Part shown: piece after piece, positions 23,066-35,984 of the stretch
How positions within the stretch are numbered: position 1 is the first letter of the stretch
How the letters are laid out: each line of letters starts with the position of its first letter
Assembly (NCBI RefSeq): GCF_932276165.1
Contig: NC_063995.1
Location: 6,820,001 to 6,884,000 of the forward strand
Source: Plutella xylostella
Taxonomy: Eukaryota > Arthropoda > Insecta > Lepidoptera > Plutellidae
Direction: 5' to 3'
DNA length: 64,000 nt
Made by a program: the position numbers and the translations under genes
Notes under the pieces: model-generated
Seen by the model: only the letters and a program-made list of their open reading frames with translations
Told to the model about the DNA's origin: nothing
The model's database searches: none

Positions 23066-23383
23066 GCTTATTATGTTCGAACCGGTGCGCTTGTTTTTCG
23101 TTTGACTTATTTCTAGCAAGTTCTTAATTATTTATCACATATCTATTTTTAAACACACGTCGCATAATGTTCATGAACAACCAAAAGTTTATGTTTACAA
23201 CAACGTAGGCTGTCCAACGGGAATAGTTCAACTAACTGAGTACATACAAACTAAAATGACTAAAAAGTAAGGGTCAGTATTACTTCAATTTCAGTAACAA
23301 GCAAGACATAACTGTTTAAATACCGAATTTCAATTCCGTTCAAAAACTGTATCTTCTTTTGTTAAAGCAGAGAGCATCATCAT

Positions 23384-23581
23384 GTGCAGGTGACAAAGAA
23401 GATACTTGTGCTTTTTATTTTATTTTTGTTTTCAAAACCTGTAGAGCAGTCGAATTGTAATAAAAACTGGAGTACGCAACCGGTTGATAACGGTAACCCC
23501 GATCGAAAGAAGATCGGATATCGATGCGAGTTTATTTCCACAAAGTCGGATGCCAAAACCTTTAGCTCTAGGCCACATTAA
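23384..23581 (+). CDS. possible small secreted peptide lacking an ATG
   Basis: 65 open codons with a signal-peptide-like start (VTKKILVLFILFLFSKPVEQ) followed by a polar tail with two cysteines (CNKN and YRCEF). There is no in-frame ATG: an ATG two bases upstream (23382) is out of frame and stops after three codons, and an in-frame TAA lies at 23363. It may be a second exon (an AG precedes it at 23369-23370 and 23388-23389), a broken gene, or chance. Not matched to any family. Confidence 0.25.
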   Translation: MQVTKKILVLFILFLFSKPVEQSNCNKNWSTQPVDNGNPDRKKIGYRCEFISTKSDAKTFSSRPH

Positions 23582-24323
23582 TCTACGAGAAATGTTGAAT
23601 TTTGTTTTTATTTAGATTTTGAGTGGTTTTTATAACTTATCGACTTAATTATTCATGAACCAAAGAAAACCTACCTAAAGCAAAATGTACTTACCTAAAT
23701 AAAATTCGCCCCAAAATAGGTAGCGAATAGCGATCCAGTGACAATCAAGTTGTTTATAAATGTAGGTACTTATTATAAATGTATTCTAGAAACAAAAGTA
23801 TTATTTGATTAAGTACCTAGTTACTTATTAATTAGTGAAAGGCGACACAATTGATGAACTATTTAATAACCGGTGTTAAAATAACTGGTGTTTATAACGG
23901 AAACTTATTGAACAGAAAGCTGTAACCTTCCAAAGAATAACTAAAAGAACACGAGTGACTTCCTTATACTCAACCTCCTTGTTATGTCCAAAACATTGGC
24001 GGTCAGTTTTTCCATATTTCGAAGGACATCAATTTTTCTTGTTTTATTGTTGTACTAGCTGCTGTATTAGCATTCAATGGCGTATAGATGAAGCCAGTCG
24101 TTAGCGGTCAACGTAACATATACGCGGTGGGAAAGGGGAGTATTCTTGCTCGGTCGCCGCGGGCTGATCACCATTGCTGCGGCACTGGCTGTGAGCGGAG
24201 CACCCATTGCCCGCCAGAAAAAAAACTATTAAAAAAATAATTAAAAATAACGATTTTCGAAAAGAGCGCGTAATAGCGCCCTGTTGACTTTTTCGTGTGT
24301 TTTTCGTAGAATTTTGAAACAAA

Positions 24324-27300
24324 ATGGAAAATATCCAAGTGGTGTTTTTGTTTTTCGCTGCTGTCATAGCTTCGAGCTCATCCAGCACAGGTGAGTCTAT
24401 AAATTAGATGGAAGAAAGTAGCCGGTCAGAGCTAAAAATATATAAAATTATGCACTATTATTGTTATTATACTTAGGTATCCTAATATTGATAGGTACTT
24501 AACTAACTACTCTACCCAATAGGCATTACTGTTGAACTCTTCGAGAAAACTCTCTTTCATCTTAATCTACGTTACAACGATAAGTGAAATTAATTTAATA
24601 ACTAGCGAATAATAATATCTAAAAAATATATGTAAGTATGTACACAAACTACTCTAAATTTCCGGATTTGCCACCTATTTAAGTCAAGAGTACATAGAAC
24701 CTATAGGTAGTCTACATACCGACCTAACCTATGTAATGTAAGATGTTGTGTATGGTCGCTAAGTGTGAAAGCAGTCACTTTCACTACATTCGTCCTTAGT
24801 TTATTTTTCTTTGATGTGTTAAATATTACACTATTAGGTACTGTTAGAGCTGTTAGATATAATATGTTTTGTGTAGATTCTCTAGAACATATACATATAC
24901 CTATGGTTATCACAGTGATATTCACACATCTAATGTAATGTAACATAAGGTGCACAAAAGGAGCATCAACAGTACCTTACCTTATATCTGTAACTGCAAG
25001 TTAAAAATATAACATTCTTACGATCTATGTATACTACGTAGGTGTTAGATCTTTATAATTGCATTGCTCATTAAACTAAGTGTTCTTAAAAATGCAACCT
25101 CAATCTAAGGTTAAAGTAGCAAATTTTAATGATGCCTAACTAATTAAATTCATCAGTATTTAGAAAAATCCAATCTTTTTTTTCATTATTTTATGATCAA
25201 CAAACAGTAGTACAATATTTGTTACAAGTCTTGGTATTATTAATAATAATATTATGATGAGCATTGTACTACCAACATATTTAACCACAGGACAAAAAAC
25301 ATAATTATGATGATTTTATTGATATAAACTAACTGAAAAATTAACCAAGCTTTGGTACGATGTATTTTAAATGCTACAGCCAAAATTACTCACAGATATG
25401 ATACATTTGCTGCTTTTCCTTAAAACCAGAGATGCTTTCATACTGATGGGAATAACACATCTGTTGCTCTAGTTAATTAGTAGGACATTTCACAATACAC
25501 GGCAGCAGATGCGTTTACCCGGGGTGCGATTATTTCTTACATAAATCTGTCGAGTCATCAGCAGTGAAGAAAGCCAGGAAAAAGTGTTAGATAATGACAT
25601 GTGGCCATTGTCAACTTTTCTCTAGATTCTACAAAAGAAACTTGTAATTTTTTGTATCCGTGTTTTTCATATTCTCTAGTATGAATGTGACTGTACATGA
25701 TATGAATTGGACATGATGGGACTGATTTGATACAAGGTACTTATGGTTATCGCATCCATCCTAAATGTAAAATAATAAACATGCATAAGTCGAATTCCTC
25801 ACTGAAAGAAAATTAACTGAAATATATGTTCCATCGTGGAAATTATGTATAAGATATAAAATGTTATGTTACGACAGGGAGTTCCCTCGTTTTCATTCAG
25901 ATCGAAGGACTGAAGTCACACAATATTTACAACTTAATATGACTTTGTTATTTTACACTTAAGTATACAAAAAAATCAAGTAAGTAAGTATAATACTCAA
26001 TGAGTTTCATAATATTTTTATCTTATTAACAAAGCGTACTACATTATTAATAAAAATTTACGTAACAGGCCTATTAGAATTCTACTAATAGGTATAAATT
26101 CAATAAATACATACCCCCTTATTCATAGAAAAGTTACAAGACGTTTTAACTAATAAACTGTTTTGTCCCTCTCCGACAAAGAACAATTTGTTCTTTGACA
26201 GAGAGGGACAAAACAGTTTATTAGTTAAAACGTTCTGTAACTTCTCTATGAATAAGGGGATAGACTACTAGTCGAATTCGTGTCGTGCATGCAACTAAAT
26301 GTATTATTACATCAATCTATCAGTTATAAGTATGCAAGACTAACTAGCATTTTAGTTAGATAATATGGCAGTGCATCCTGGATAAATCCTTCAAGTAGCA
26401 ATAATACAGTAATTACATGGTTGATTTCTAGACCTACCCGTGTTCACTAGTATAGGAGGCTCCAAGCACGCGAGATATGAGTAGCTATATTATTCAGATT
26501 ATATTATCCTACTGGATACTCTGTGATATTTTAATATTTATAGGTAATATTAACAGATACATAATAGTATTAAATAAACTAATAATAGAAAACTTATATT
26601 TAACTAGATGTATATATTTACAAATGTTGGTGGCGCTCTTCTATTACATTTGGGTGGGGTGCACCCCACCCAAAGGTACCCATAATGCTGGCTGCGTTTC
26701 CTCTTTGTATCGCCAGGGATAATATTACTTATCCTACTTAAATATTCGAGAATTCTGAATGATGGACCGAACGTTACACATATTTACACTCATCGTAACT
26801 TATATTTTAAGAAACTGAAAGGTACAATTTACATTTCAAATGGTAAATTTTCTTATGTATAATTACTAATCTTCAGTAGTGTTGGTCCTCTGTCTCGTGT
26901 GTTTGAGCATCACATCCATTCCTGCTGTAGGAATCGGGAGATTGGGCGAAATTTGGCCAGAAAAACATAATCATATCATTCTCTATATATATGCATGAGG
27001 TCAACTCAAAGGTTACATACTATTATATGAAAAACATATGAGTCAAGAAAAATCCTATTTTCTTGAATCCTTGAATGTACTAAAACAGAAAAGTCTAGAA
27101 CATAAACAGGCATTAAATAACACGTTACGAATAACCTTCTCTTAGGAGTTAGCGCCCTAAATACATAGCCATTATAGACCAGTAATTAAATACATTTTAT
27201 AAAATGTGATTATACGGCTAGAAATAGATAAAAATATCGCTTCATGGGTTTTACAGTATTTTTATGAGGTAGGTACTTACTAAATTATTGTTTAATTATC

Positions 27301-30300
27301 CAACAAATCTATAGGTATACTTAAGCTTTTTTAAAATATATTGGTAATATGAATTAAAAGTTCTGACCTATATCGGTAGTAGCTTATATTCTAGAAATTC
27401 CCCTGTACAATATCGAGAGTTACTACAATTTTTAAAATATTTCATAGATAGAGTACCTATATTATGTCTATTCTACAACATCCATCAATGACATTATTTA
27501 CTCAAGGTTAGTCTTTAAGTACTTACTCGGAATTATGCTCCTTCTTCCACAAAAAAAAAAAACTAAATAAGTACTCATTCAGACGCAATTGCATGTGAGG
27601 TCCTTGATCAGGGGTGAATGCCCGCTGCAGCTGCAGGCTCAGCCATTCCATTTTTAAATCGGTGTTCGGTTTGCTAACTGGTTCTAAGCTTCTTTTTCTT
27701 AATTTTATTTTAGTAAAACTGGCCATGAATAAGTCGGCTATAAGAACCTAGATTTGATATCGTTTTTATAGACGGTTCGGATTCAAACAAAACACTTTCT
27801 ACTGGCAGTCACTGATATTCCTGAACTTTTATAAAATATCGAAGTGATTCTACATATACGAGTAAGTAGGTACTTATTTGATTCATAGAAAAATTCCGAT
27901 TTCGGCGATTCTTTCACAGTGACAGCTGTACTGCTCTGGAATGCTCTTCCTGAGGACATAAGACGTGCACCTTCTGCAGCTTCCTTCAAAGAAAGGGTTA
28001 AGAGGCACTACCTAAATTCACTGCCTTAGTTGAATATATAATTGCTGTATATCATTATGTATTATTGTATGTAAGTATATGTATAATAAATATAATAATA
28101 TATATTATGTATTTATTTATTTATTTATTTTCTTGCTATATTTATGTATTTAGTGTATGTAGTGTTTAATTAGTGTATTATACACTTGCACCTCAGCTAC
28201 CTCTCATTCTATTTCTATTTTTTTATAACTCTCTTCCATCCAAAGGTTGTCTGGTAGAGATTGCTATAAGCAATAAGGCCGCCTTTTTGTACTGTTTTTA
28301 TTTTTAAGTCTTTATTTTGTATGTTGTTCTATTTTGGTGCAAATAAAGAGTATTGTATTGTATTGTATTGTATTGTATGTATACATACTTTTCATACTTT
28401 AAATTAACAAGCAATAATGATTGGCCTTCCCCAAGGACCGCCGCTAAAGTCAATTTTCTCACAACAATCACTACCGAACTTCCTATATAGAGGATATAAA
28501 TCGTAAGCGCAGGCAGCGGGCCAAAGGGAGTTCCACGCTAAGATTGTTCAGAAGTAACCTAAAAGTATTTAAAAAAAATACTTTCACCATGAAATTGCGT
28601 AGGTAGGTAATTAGAGACATTTGTAACGTATCTTACTTGTCCTTTTGTCAAACTAGGAAACTAAACAATAAGTCACCGGCACTCAACACCACTCATGTCA
28701 ATGGCCCTACGTTGCATTCACTAAACAAAGACTAAACAATGGCTGGAGGCAAGAAAATACACATTCTTCGAAAGCCACCGATTAAATTCTACCGTCATTG
28801 TCACATCGCATTCATACTGTCAATGCCTTCGGCCATAACAGCCGGTCACTACCGTTAGTCAATACAGACTCTGCATACTAATAAGTTCTCACAACGGTAG
28901 TGCATAGAGGAAAGTGTATGAAGAGTTAGACACAGAGACATGGGAAGAATGTGGAGAATTGTTTTGGTTTTATTCGGAATGGATGAAAATGAAAGTAGTT
29001 TGCTATAAGTACATAAGTACTGAAGGAGAATTATAGCTGCTCTTGTAACTCACTTATCAACGTTAGATATAGATACGGATATTTATAAGTTTGAGTGACG
29101 AGCCTAAGATGCATGAAAGGAGCCTCGTGAAGTATCAATTAATGTGCCTTATACTTTATTATTATTATTATGATCAGCGTGCCCTGGGCAGTCAGCGATA
29201 GACGTTTATCTGCCCGGCAAATCCAAATACAAAGAGATAACCTCTAGACAAGACTAGCAGAATACGTCACAGAAACACTAAGAAAGAAAATGAGGACCTT
29301 CCGAATCGACTCCAATTCGCCGCCTTTACCCCCATGAAACATCTAGTAACAGACCTGATATTGACCAGAATGAAAGCCAATAGTATAAACATTCATATTA
29401 ATCCTGACAGGTCGGTTCGGAGGACCATGCTCCAAGCAGGACCCCAACGTGGACATCTGTCTGCTGCACAGCTTCAACTCCCTGGCAGAGTACCTGAAGG
29501 GAGGAGCACCAGATTTCGGCATTGAGGAGGTAAATATTTTAAATAAAAGTTTAAATTACTGTTTTGTTAGTGTGTTGCAATTAAGACCCACTTTTTGGAT
29601 TGTTTAGAGAGGTTTCCTGGTCTTCATTTAGATGAACATACCTACCTAATACTAGGTGACTAACGAAATTAATATTAAATTACATTAACGTTTTTTTTAT
29701 TTTTCTAAGGTTAAAATATTGATAAGGAAAAACTGCTTATTTTTTCTCAAGTTTCTAGAACTTCCATAACATTGCGATTCACCAGGAAGATACCAAAGAA
29801 GGTCTTAAAATTAATTGACCTTCAAAATTTGAAGGAAGTTTGTGTTATGCGACATCGCTAATTACCATCGTCACCTTGAGAATATTTTCATATTCATACA
29901 ATCAAAGTTCTTCATTCAAAGAACCTTGCCCTTGTGTTTATGTTAGATAATTTATAATTCATCTTATACATGAATTATCTAGATATCTTTAATTAAGACA
30001 TAGGTATATGTATTTGTATAGTTTATACAAATAAATCCACACTTCTGATTCCTAGGCTGACTTGCAAAACCATCAAAACAAATAAAAAAATCACCTTATA
30101 TCCGGTGTTGACAGATTTACGGTTCTTTGCATTTAGAATTGTAGAGCATCGGATGTGACCATCTTGTTTGGATTAACCTGGTTGAACTTAGTAGTTCATC
30201 AATTCATCATCCATCCGAAGAAGGATAGGTATACATGTCAAGCAAAGTGCATAATTATTTATATCATGTTAACCATCGTAAGAATGATCACCGGATTTGA

Positions 30301-33300
30301 ACCAAACCAAATCTTTGATTGTGCCTTTTTTCGATAAGTAGTACCTAAGCAAAAACACGGCACGGCAGCGGCATACCATCCTTTTCTCAAAGCAGTTCAG
30401 GCCATTTTCGACTACCTATTACTATGTTTTTGTATATATATTTTCACCAACCTGTTAAACCATTCCAGGCGGAACCCATAGTCATCGACGAGCTGTCGAT
30501 CGCGCTGGGCGGCGGGCCGGACGGGTACCGCGCCAGCTTCAAGGACATCCACGCCACCGGCGCCTCCAACATGACCATCACCAACGTCAGGTGAGGACCA
30601 CGGAGTGTAGGATAGAATAGCTAATTGGGCACCAGCCCAGAGGGGTCACTCTATAAGACGTTATACGAAGTTTCAGAGCGCTGCTACGCGAGCCACGACT
30701 CTATCTCGTTGTATTAAACGTGCCGATTTCGCGACAGCTCTCGATCGTCAGTATAGAGTAACTCTCTAGGACAGGAACGTCTGGAGAAGAACTGTGGAGG
30801 CCCTATGCTCCTCGTAGAGTTAAAGGAATATTCATCATAATTGGTCACCACAAATAGTTAAACATACAAAAAATACGTACTTATAAACTAGAAATAATGA
30901 AGAATAGGCGGCCTTATCGCTAAGAGTCATCTCTTACAGGCAACCTGTAAGGTATGATACGTGCTGTGTTGCCTCGCGAGTGACCACAAAAAGTAAAGTA
31001 CCTATGGTAGAGCTAGATTTAAAAGAGAAACCTGATTGTATTTTGTGCAATAAAATAAATAAAAAAGTACCTACCGTACTATTCTTCATTCACTTAGGGT
31101 TAAAGATTTTTTTTAAACTCACATATTTTCGTTGCAAAGTTAGAGTCATCAGAATTTATGTAGGTACTTCGTAGCAGATTAGATTAGGCAATGATCAAAT
31201 AAACTCATAATAAAATCGGAATCTATACCTGGGCATTGTTCATCGAAGAATCTACCTGAATGTCGTCGTATTCCTATTCCTATACCTATCATCATCATCA
31301 TACTAATAACTAGGATACATTACGCTAATAACACTCGTTTACTATTTTACGAAGTGGTGATTATAATTTAGGTTCAATTCATTTATAATAAGAACAAATC
31401 GACGTATTTATCATAAAAATTCAACGCACATTAGGTACGCAAAGCACATTAATTTGGTAATTATGGCTTTTAAATGACTCTACCTACCTCATTAAAATAT
31501 CTTCCTAAGAATTTAGTTGTTGTTTCTATGGAATATAAAATGAACCACAATCCAATAAAATGTATACCTTCGTATTTTTAATAATTTTGAAAATTTATTA
31601 CTGTTTTTATATGATGCTATAGGTATATGATTTTACCTATGTATAATTTGCCTTTCTGTTTCTTCCGTTACATGGTGAATACAGCTAACGCTTAATTTGG
31701 TATGTAGTAAATATATAGTAATGCCTTTTTGTTTGCAACTTTAATTTATTCTCTCCACGTTTCAAATGACACATCTTTTCTTTGTCCGAAAGTGCATAAC
31801 AATATGACCAGGCTCTGGACAATGTGTGTGTATGATGTATGGCCAATTGCCATTTAGGATCATGGTCTTAGCGACAAAGGTTTAAAACTTTGACATGAAG
31901 TCATCACTGTATTGAACAAAAGTAATGCTGAACACTGTCACAATACTCAAATATGTACCTATATGTAGGAAGTATGGTATATTTAATACAGTCTTCAGAG
32001 TTCAACACCATCAACCTATTTCAGTAGTAGGTTACCTAGTCATACCTAACAAGGCAATGTGAGAGAATTTCAAACGTCTTTTGCATTTTAATTTAAGTCA
32101 CGTTTATATTTTCGTAATAGTCCTTTCTCTAAAATTAACCGTAAATTACTCCTAAGATAAAAGTACCACAAAACCACAACTCTCTATAATACAGAGAAAA
32201 CTTTGATTGTAGAAACAAACAGTCACACAGCCTACGCTATAAACACTCATCTCTGGAAATCCCGTCAGCAAAATTTAGGTTTTATAAGTTCAACGCAAAT
32301 GTCTGTGCCTATATAAGCAGTTGAATCGTGCGATAGGATGTTATTTATTTAGCTTTTGATAAAAAAGGCTCAACCGTTCAAGAATGGCCTCTTATCACCA
32401 TACACCATCGGGTGTTTTTGACTTTAGTGAAGTTAGATATGTTCACATAAAAATATACGAAACTGTGTAGATGTCACAGTAAGTCCTGCTTATCTTCTCA
32501 GGCCTTTGAACCCCCTTCAGGCGATTACCGTAACATACACACTCACGAGTAATAAAAAAGTTCCACTTAGATTTCGACATCAAATTAATGAACTCCTATT
32601 TTGTTTTTGTTTTTTTTTTTAATTTGTTAAAAATATTTACGTTTTTAGTAGGTTTTAATTTGATGTGATGTAAAATGTAACTCAATATTGACGGCGTCAC
32701 CTTATTCCCAAAGTAATTAGTTGCTATTGTCACTGAAACTTTTTATATGCTCGTGAGTGTACATTTAATTAAATTCACTTACCTCCAGCACTAACCCACC
32801 ACCCTCCTTCCAGGTCGGACCTGGAGACGCACCAGTTCCAGCTGACGCTGTTCGGGCCGCACATCAGCGCGCGCGCCCGCTACCGCTCCTCGGGAGTCCT
32901 GCTGCTGGTGCGCGCCTCTGGGGGCGGCGACTACTGGGGAGAATACGGTACGGACATGTGCACTACTCTATTAGCCCCGTATCCACCTGTCGCACGCCTC
33001 GGCGTATTAAAGTTCCCTCGGTGATGACAATACAAACCGAGCATTGGATCGCGTTATAGCAAACCCGAGGCATGCCTCGCCGGAGCATGTGACAGGTGGA
33101 TACGGGGCTATTGAAGGTCGGACCTGGAGACGCACCAGTTCCAACTGACGCTGTTCGGGCCGCACATCAGCGCGCGCACCCGCTACCGCTCCTCGGGAGT
33201 TCTGCTGCTGGTGCGGGCCTCAGGAGGCGGCGACTACTGGGGAGAATACGGTATGGATGCAATACTCTATTAGCCCCGTATCCACCAGTCGCACGCCTCG

Positions 33301-34944
33301 GCGTATTATTATACAAACGCGTTCTATCAAACCCGAGGCATGCCTCGTCGAGGCGTGCGACAGGTGGATACGCGGCTATTGAAGGTCGGACCAGTTCCAG
33401 CTGACGCTGTTCGGGCCGCACATCAGCGCGCGCGCCCGCTACCGCTCCTCGGGCGTGCTGCTGCTGGTCCGCGCCTCTGGAGGCGGCGACTACTGGGGGG
33501 AATACGGTATGGACACATGCACTACTGTATTAGCCCTATATCTACCCCTCGGGTTTGCTAGAACGCGATCCAATGCTCGGTTTGTATTGACGAGGGTACT
33601 TTTATACAAACCGAGCATTGGATCGCGTTCTAGCAAAGGCGTGCGACAGGTGGATACGGGGCTATTGAAGGTCGGACCAGTTCCAGAGTGCTGCTGCTAG
33701 TCCGCGCCTCTGGGGGCGGCGACTACTGGGGGGAATCCTGTAGACTTATTGACTTCCACTTAAATAAATAACAATAATATGCTCAGGACAGTATGCACAG
33801 GGTGTTGCAAAAGTGGTATACTAAGCCGAAAAGAACTGACTCAGGGGGTCATTCTAAAAATCTTATTTCGGGAATTCGAAGTGGCAGTCGGAGCGGAGCT
33901 GATTTTCACTACGATGATTTCGATGATAAACCCTAGTCCAGCTCTGGTTTTTCTTATTGTTCTTCGTGCAGGGGGGATCGCTACCGTGATACGTGAGCAC
34001 TATATTATTTATTCTCATCATCAGCCTGAGAGCGAGAGCTTTGCTACAGTCTACATACTAGACTGACATAGCGATACCGACTGCTGACTTCCCAGATTCA
34101 AATCCAAAGTTATTATCAGTGGCCACAAATATCATCATCATTTTCAGCAACCATCGTAAATTTCTTGACATCGGTTCGGAGTGGCCTAGAATAAGTGTCA
34201 GAACACCCTCTCTTCAGCTTTTCTCGTCATCGGTCCAGTAGAGCCCTCAAGAAATTATTAACAATCACACTGATTCTCTGTTTCCGTGGTATTGCAGACG
34301 GTGTGAAAGCGAAGGTGTACTTCAGAGGTTCCCCGTACGAGCGCGACGGCCGCACGTTCCTGAAGCTGGAGCAACTGAAACTGGACTTCAGCGTCAAGGA
34401 CATACAGATGGGAGTCGAGAACTTGCACAACGGAAACGCTGTTCTACGTAAGTTCTGACATTGTCATTTTGTATGGGAAATATAAAAATGTAGGTTCACT
34501 GAGTGTATCATCTTCAATAATGATAATTTCGTGTATTATGATTCACATTTCTTAGGATACATAGATTTTATCAGCCTTGCTGCGCTAAAATGGCTAACCC
34601 CAAGTCTGAGCATAAAAGATGGTGGAATGACGTGATAGTGTACACGAGCTATATGCATTTTAAAAGCCCTTAAGTATCGGTACCTCTACAATTGAATAAA
34701 AATCACAAAATTACCATCGCTTCCACAACATGTCCAGTTAAATATGCAACATTCCTCAATCTGAACATCCGTCTCCCTTCTATCCCCAACAGAAGCAGCC
34801 CTGAACCTGTTCATCAACACGAACGCGCAGGAGTTGTTGAAGGAGATGAAGCCGGACTTGAAGCGCGACCTGGCGGAGAAGATGTCCCGCTTCCTGGAGC
34901 GCATCCTCGACACCATCCCTCTAGACGAGTGGATCACTGACTAG
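24324..34944 (+). CDS. takeout/JHBP-like secreted protein, six exons
   Basis: Exons 24324-24390, 29411-29529, 30469-30590, 32814-32947, 34298-34447 and 34793-34944 join in phase with GT-AG borders to give about 247 residues, the normal family length. The N-terminus (MENIQVVFLFFAAVIASSSS) is a signal peptide. The mature start has the family cysteine pair (CSKQDPNVDIC). The JHBP core includes GASNMTITNVR and GVLLLVRASGGGDYWGEY, and the last exon ends LERILDTIPLDEWITD and TAG. The protein should bind a hydrophobic ligand outside the cell; whether that is juvenile hormone cannot be told. Exons 4 (134 bp) and 6 (152 bp) equal in length the matching exons of its two paralogs in the window. Three extra, progressively damaged copies of exon 4 lie between the functional copy and exon 5. 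The nearest downstream AATAAA is at 35634. Confidence 0.88.
24391..26114. other. intron 1 of the six-exon takeout-like gene, nothing recognised
   Basis: AT-rich intron sequence with no exon or classifiable element apart from the features listed separately further on. The remaining intron stretches 28381-29410, 29530-30468 and 30591-32535 are likewise unassigned; 29156-29170 is a short (ATT)n run. Confidence 0.4.
26115..26262. mobile_element. 148-bp fold-back MITE
   Basis: Almost perfect palindrome: CCCCTTATTCATAG at the left and its complement at the right, with arms of about 73 bp meeting near 26188. Only a few mismatches, so a fairly young copy. In intron 1 of the takeout-like gene. Confidence 0.8.
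27910..28380 (+). mobile_element. LINE 3' end with (TTGTA)n tail
   Basis: 40 open codons, ending at TAG 28027-28029, read LLWNALPEDIRRAPSAASFK, the standard C-terminus of Jockey/CR1-type LINE reverse transcriptase proteins. A 3' UTR with AATAAA follows (about 28342) and then five TTGTA units. The rest of the element is missing. Confidence 0.7.
32536..32761. mobile_element. MITE, TACACTCACGAG family, long copy
   Basis: Ends ACACACTCACGAGTAATAAA and TATGCTCGTGAGTGTA are inverted. Two 82-bp relatives are at 35255-35336 and 54648-54729. It lies 52 bp upstream of exon 4 of the takeout-like gene. Confidence 0.6.
32814..33736 (+). repeat. tandem array of four copies of JHBP exon 4 with palindromic spacers
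   Basis: Copy 1 (32814-32947, 134 bp) has a good acceptor and is the working exon. Copy 2 (33117-33250) keeps 134 bp with a few substitutions but is preceded by GAAG instead of a pyrimidine-rich AG. Copy 3 (33385-33506) has lost 12 bp in frame. Copy 4 (33671 to about 33736) keeps only both ends and has no proper donor. The spacers are inverted repeats beginning near TAGCCCCGTATCCACCTGTC and ending with its complement. Confidence 0.85.
33554..33637. repeat. perfect 34-bp inverted repeat in spacer 3 of the exon array
   Basis: Left arm 33554-33587 and right arm 33604-33637 are exact complements around a 16-base loop (begins TTTGCTAGAACGCGATCC). One arm alone survives in spacer 1 near 33031-33064. 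Confidence 0.85.
33779..34080 (+). repeat. dispersed repeat with ACAGGGTGTTGCAAAAG end
   Basis: Starts with the terminus shared by the 18807-19716 element, followed by TATACTAAGCCGAAA and TGACTCAGGGGGTCATTCT. It contains a 95-codon open frame that resembles no protein I know and is probably chance. Confidence 0.45.
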
Positions 34945-35077
34945 ATTTAGGTCTTAGACCTAGGACGTTGGTCCACCGCATGACGTCACCGTCACGTCGC
35001 GAGAAGCAGATTATTTCAGGCCGAGTTTAATATGACTTGACGACGACGTGACGGGTGTGCGGTGGACAAACGCTCTT

Positions 35078-35240
35078 AGCACCAGTTTCTCCATACTCGG
35101 TTAGATCATAACAAGGGATTAGTTGCTGACTTTTGACACATCTGTCAAGAATTTAATGAGGAGATGACGTATAATTAATTGATGACACTACAATGTAACA
35201 GGGGTGTTAATGATCTAACAGACTATGGTGAAACTACGCA
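35078..35240. mobile_element. MITE, older copy of a two-copy family
   Basis: Inverted ends around CAGTTTCTCCATACTCGG and CATAGT-TGTTAGATCAT. About 160 bp, with the internal phrase TTGACTTTTGACACATCTGT shared with the copy at 35985-36134. It lies in the presumed 3' UTR of the six-exon takeout-like gene. Confidence 0.65.
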
Positions 35241-35254
35241 TTAGACTAAGAAAG

Positions 35255-35336
35255 TACACTCACGAGGAATAAAAAAGTTTCAGTGACATATGGATAGGCA
35301 ATGACAGGTGGAAACTTTTCATTGCTCGTGACTGTA
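35255..35336. mobile_element. 82-bp MITE, TACACTCACGAG family
   Basis: TACACTCACGAGGAATAAAA at the left, ATTGCTCGTGACTGTA at the right. Same length as the copy at 54648-54729. Confidence 0.6.
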
Positions 35337-35633
35337 TGAAGTACATACGTAGGCATTGTAAAAAGCTCGAAACTCAGTTCTCTGAAGGGTCTTGAGTTTA
35401 GCTAGAAAAGTTTAACATAATTCATTGGTTAACCATAATTAGTCTATGATTATAAGGCACGAGTTCCGAAGAAGATTTTCAAGGCAGGGATAAAATTTAA
35501 GTAAATTTCATACATAGTCTAAGGATTAAAAAGGAAAGCTTACTTACTGCGTTTTGAGCTTTTTATAATTTATTTTAAGTTAAAAGTTACTTAAATGACT
35601 CCAGGTTGGGTTGCTAGCCTAAAAATAAGCCTC

Positions 35634-35639
35634 AATAAA
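35634..35639 (+). terminator. candidate poly(A) signal of the six-exon takeout-like gene
   Basis: First clear AATAAA after the stop at 34944, about 690 bp downstream. If used, the 3' UTR carries two MITEs. Confidence 0.35.
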
Positions 35640-35984
35640 ACAAAATGAATAAGTTCCGCCAGATTTTTCTCTGCTAACAAAGACATTAATTTATTTATTT
35701 GTAGGTTCAAAATTGTACAACATTATAGTTAACGCCCATTAGGTTTGGGTAACAAATATGTACAATAAGTATAAGACGACATTGGTTTTTAAGTAGGTAC
35801 TTATTCTTTAGAAAGTTGTAGTTATAAGTATACTTTTTTGTAAAATATATTTATAATTTTATAAAAACATACAAAAAAGTACATACAGTGTTTTTTTATT
35901 GTCCTTCTTCGTCTTCTTAGCATATCGTGGACAAACACGAGGCGCTAGAGCGCATTTAGAGTTTGTGACCGAGGTGGAACGATT

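Noticed and set aside
33096..33700. Several overlapping frames as separate small genes
   Set aside because: They are the exon-4 copies and palindromic spacers read in various frames.
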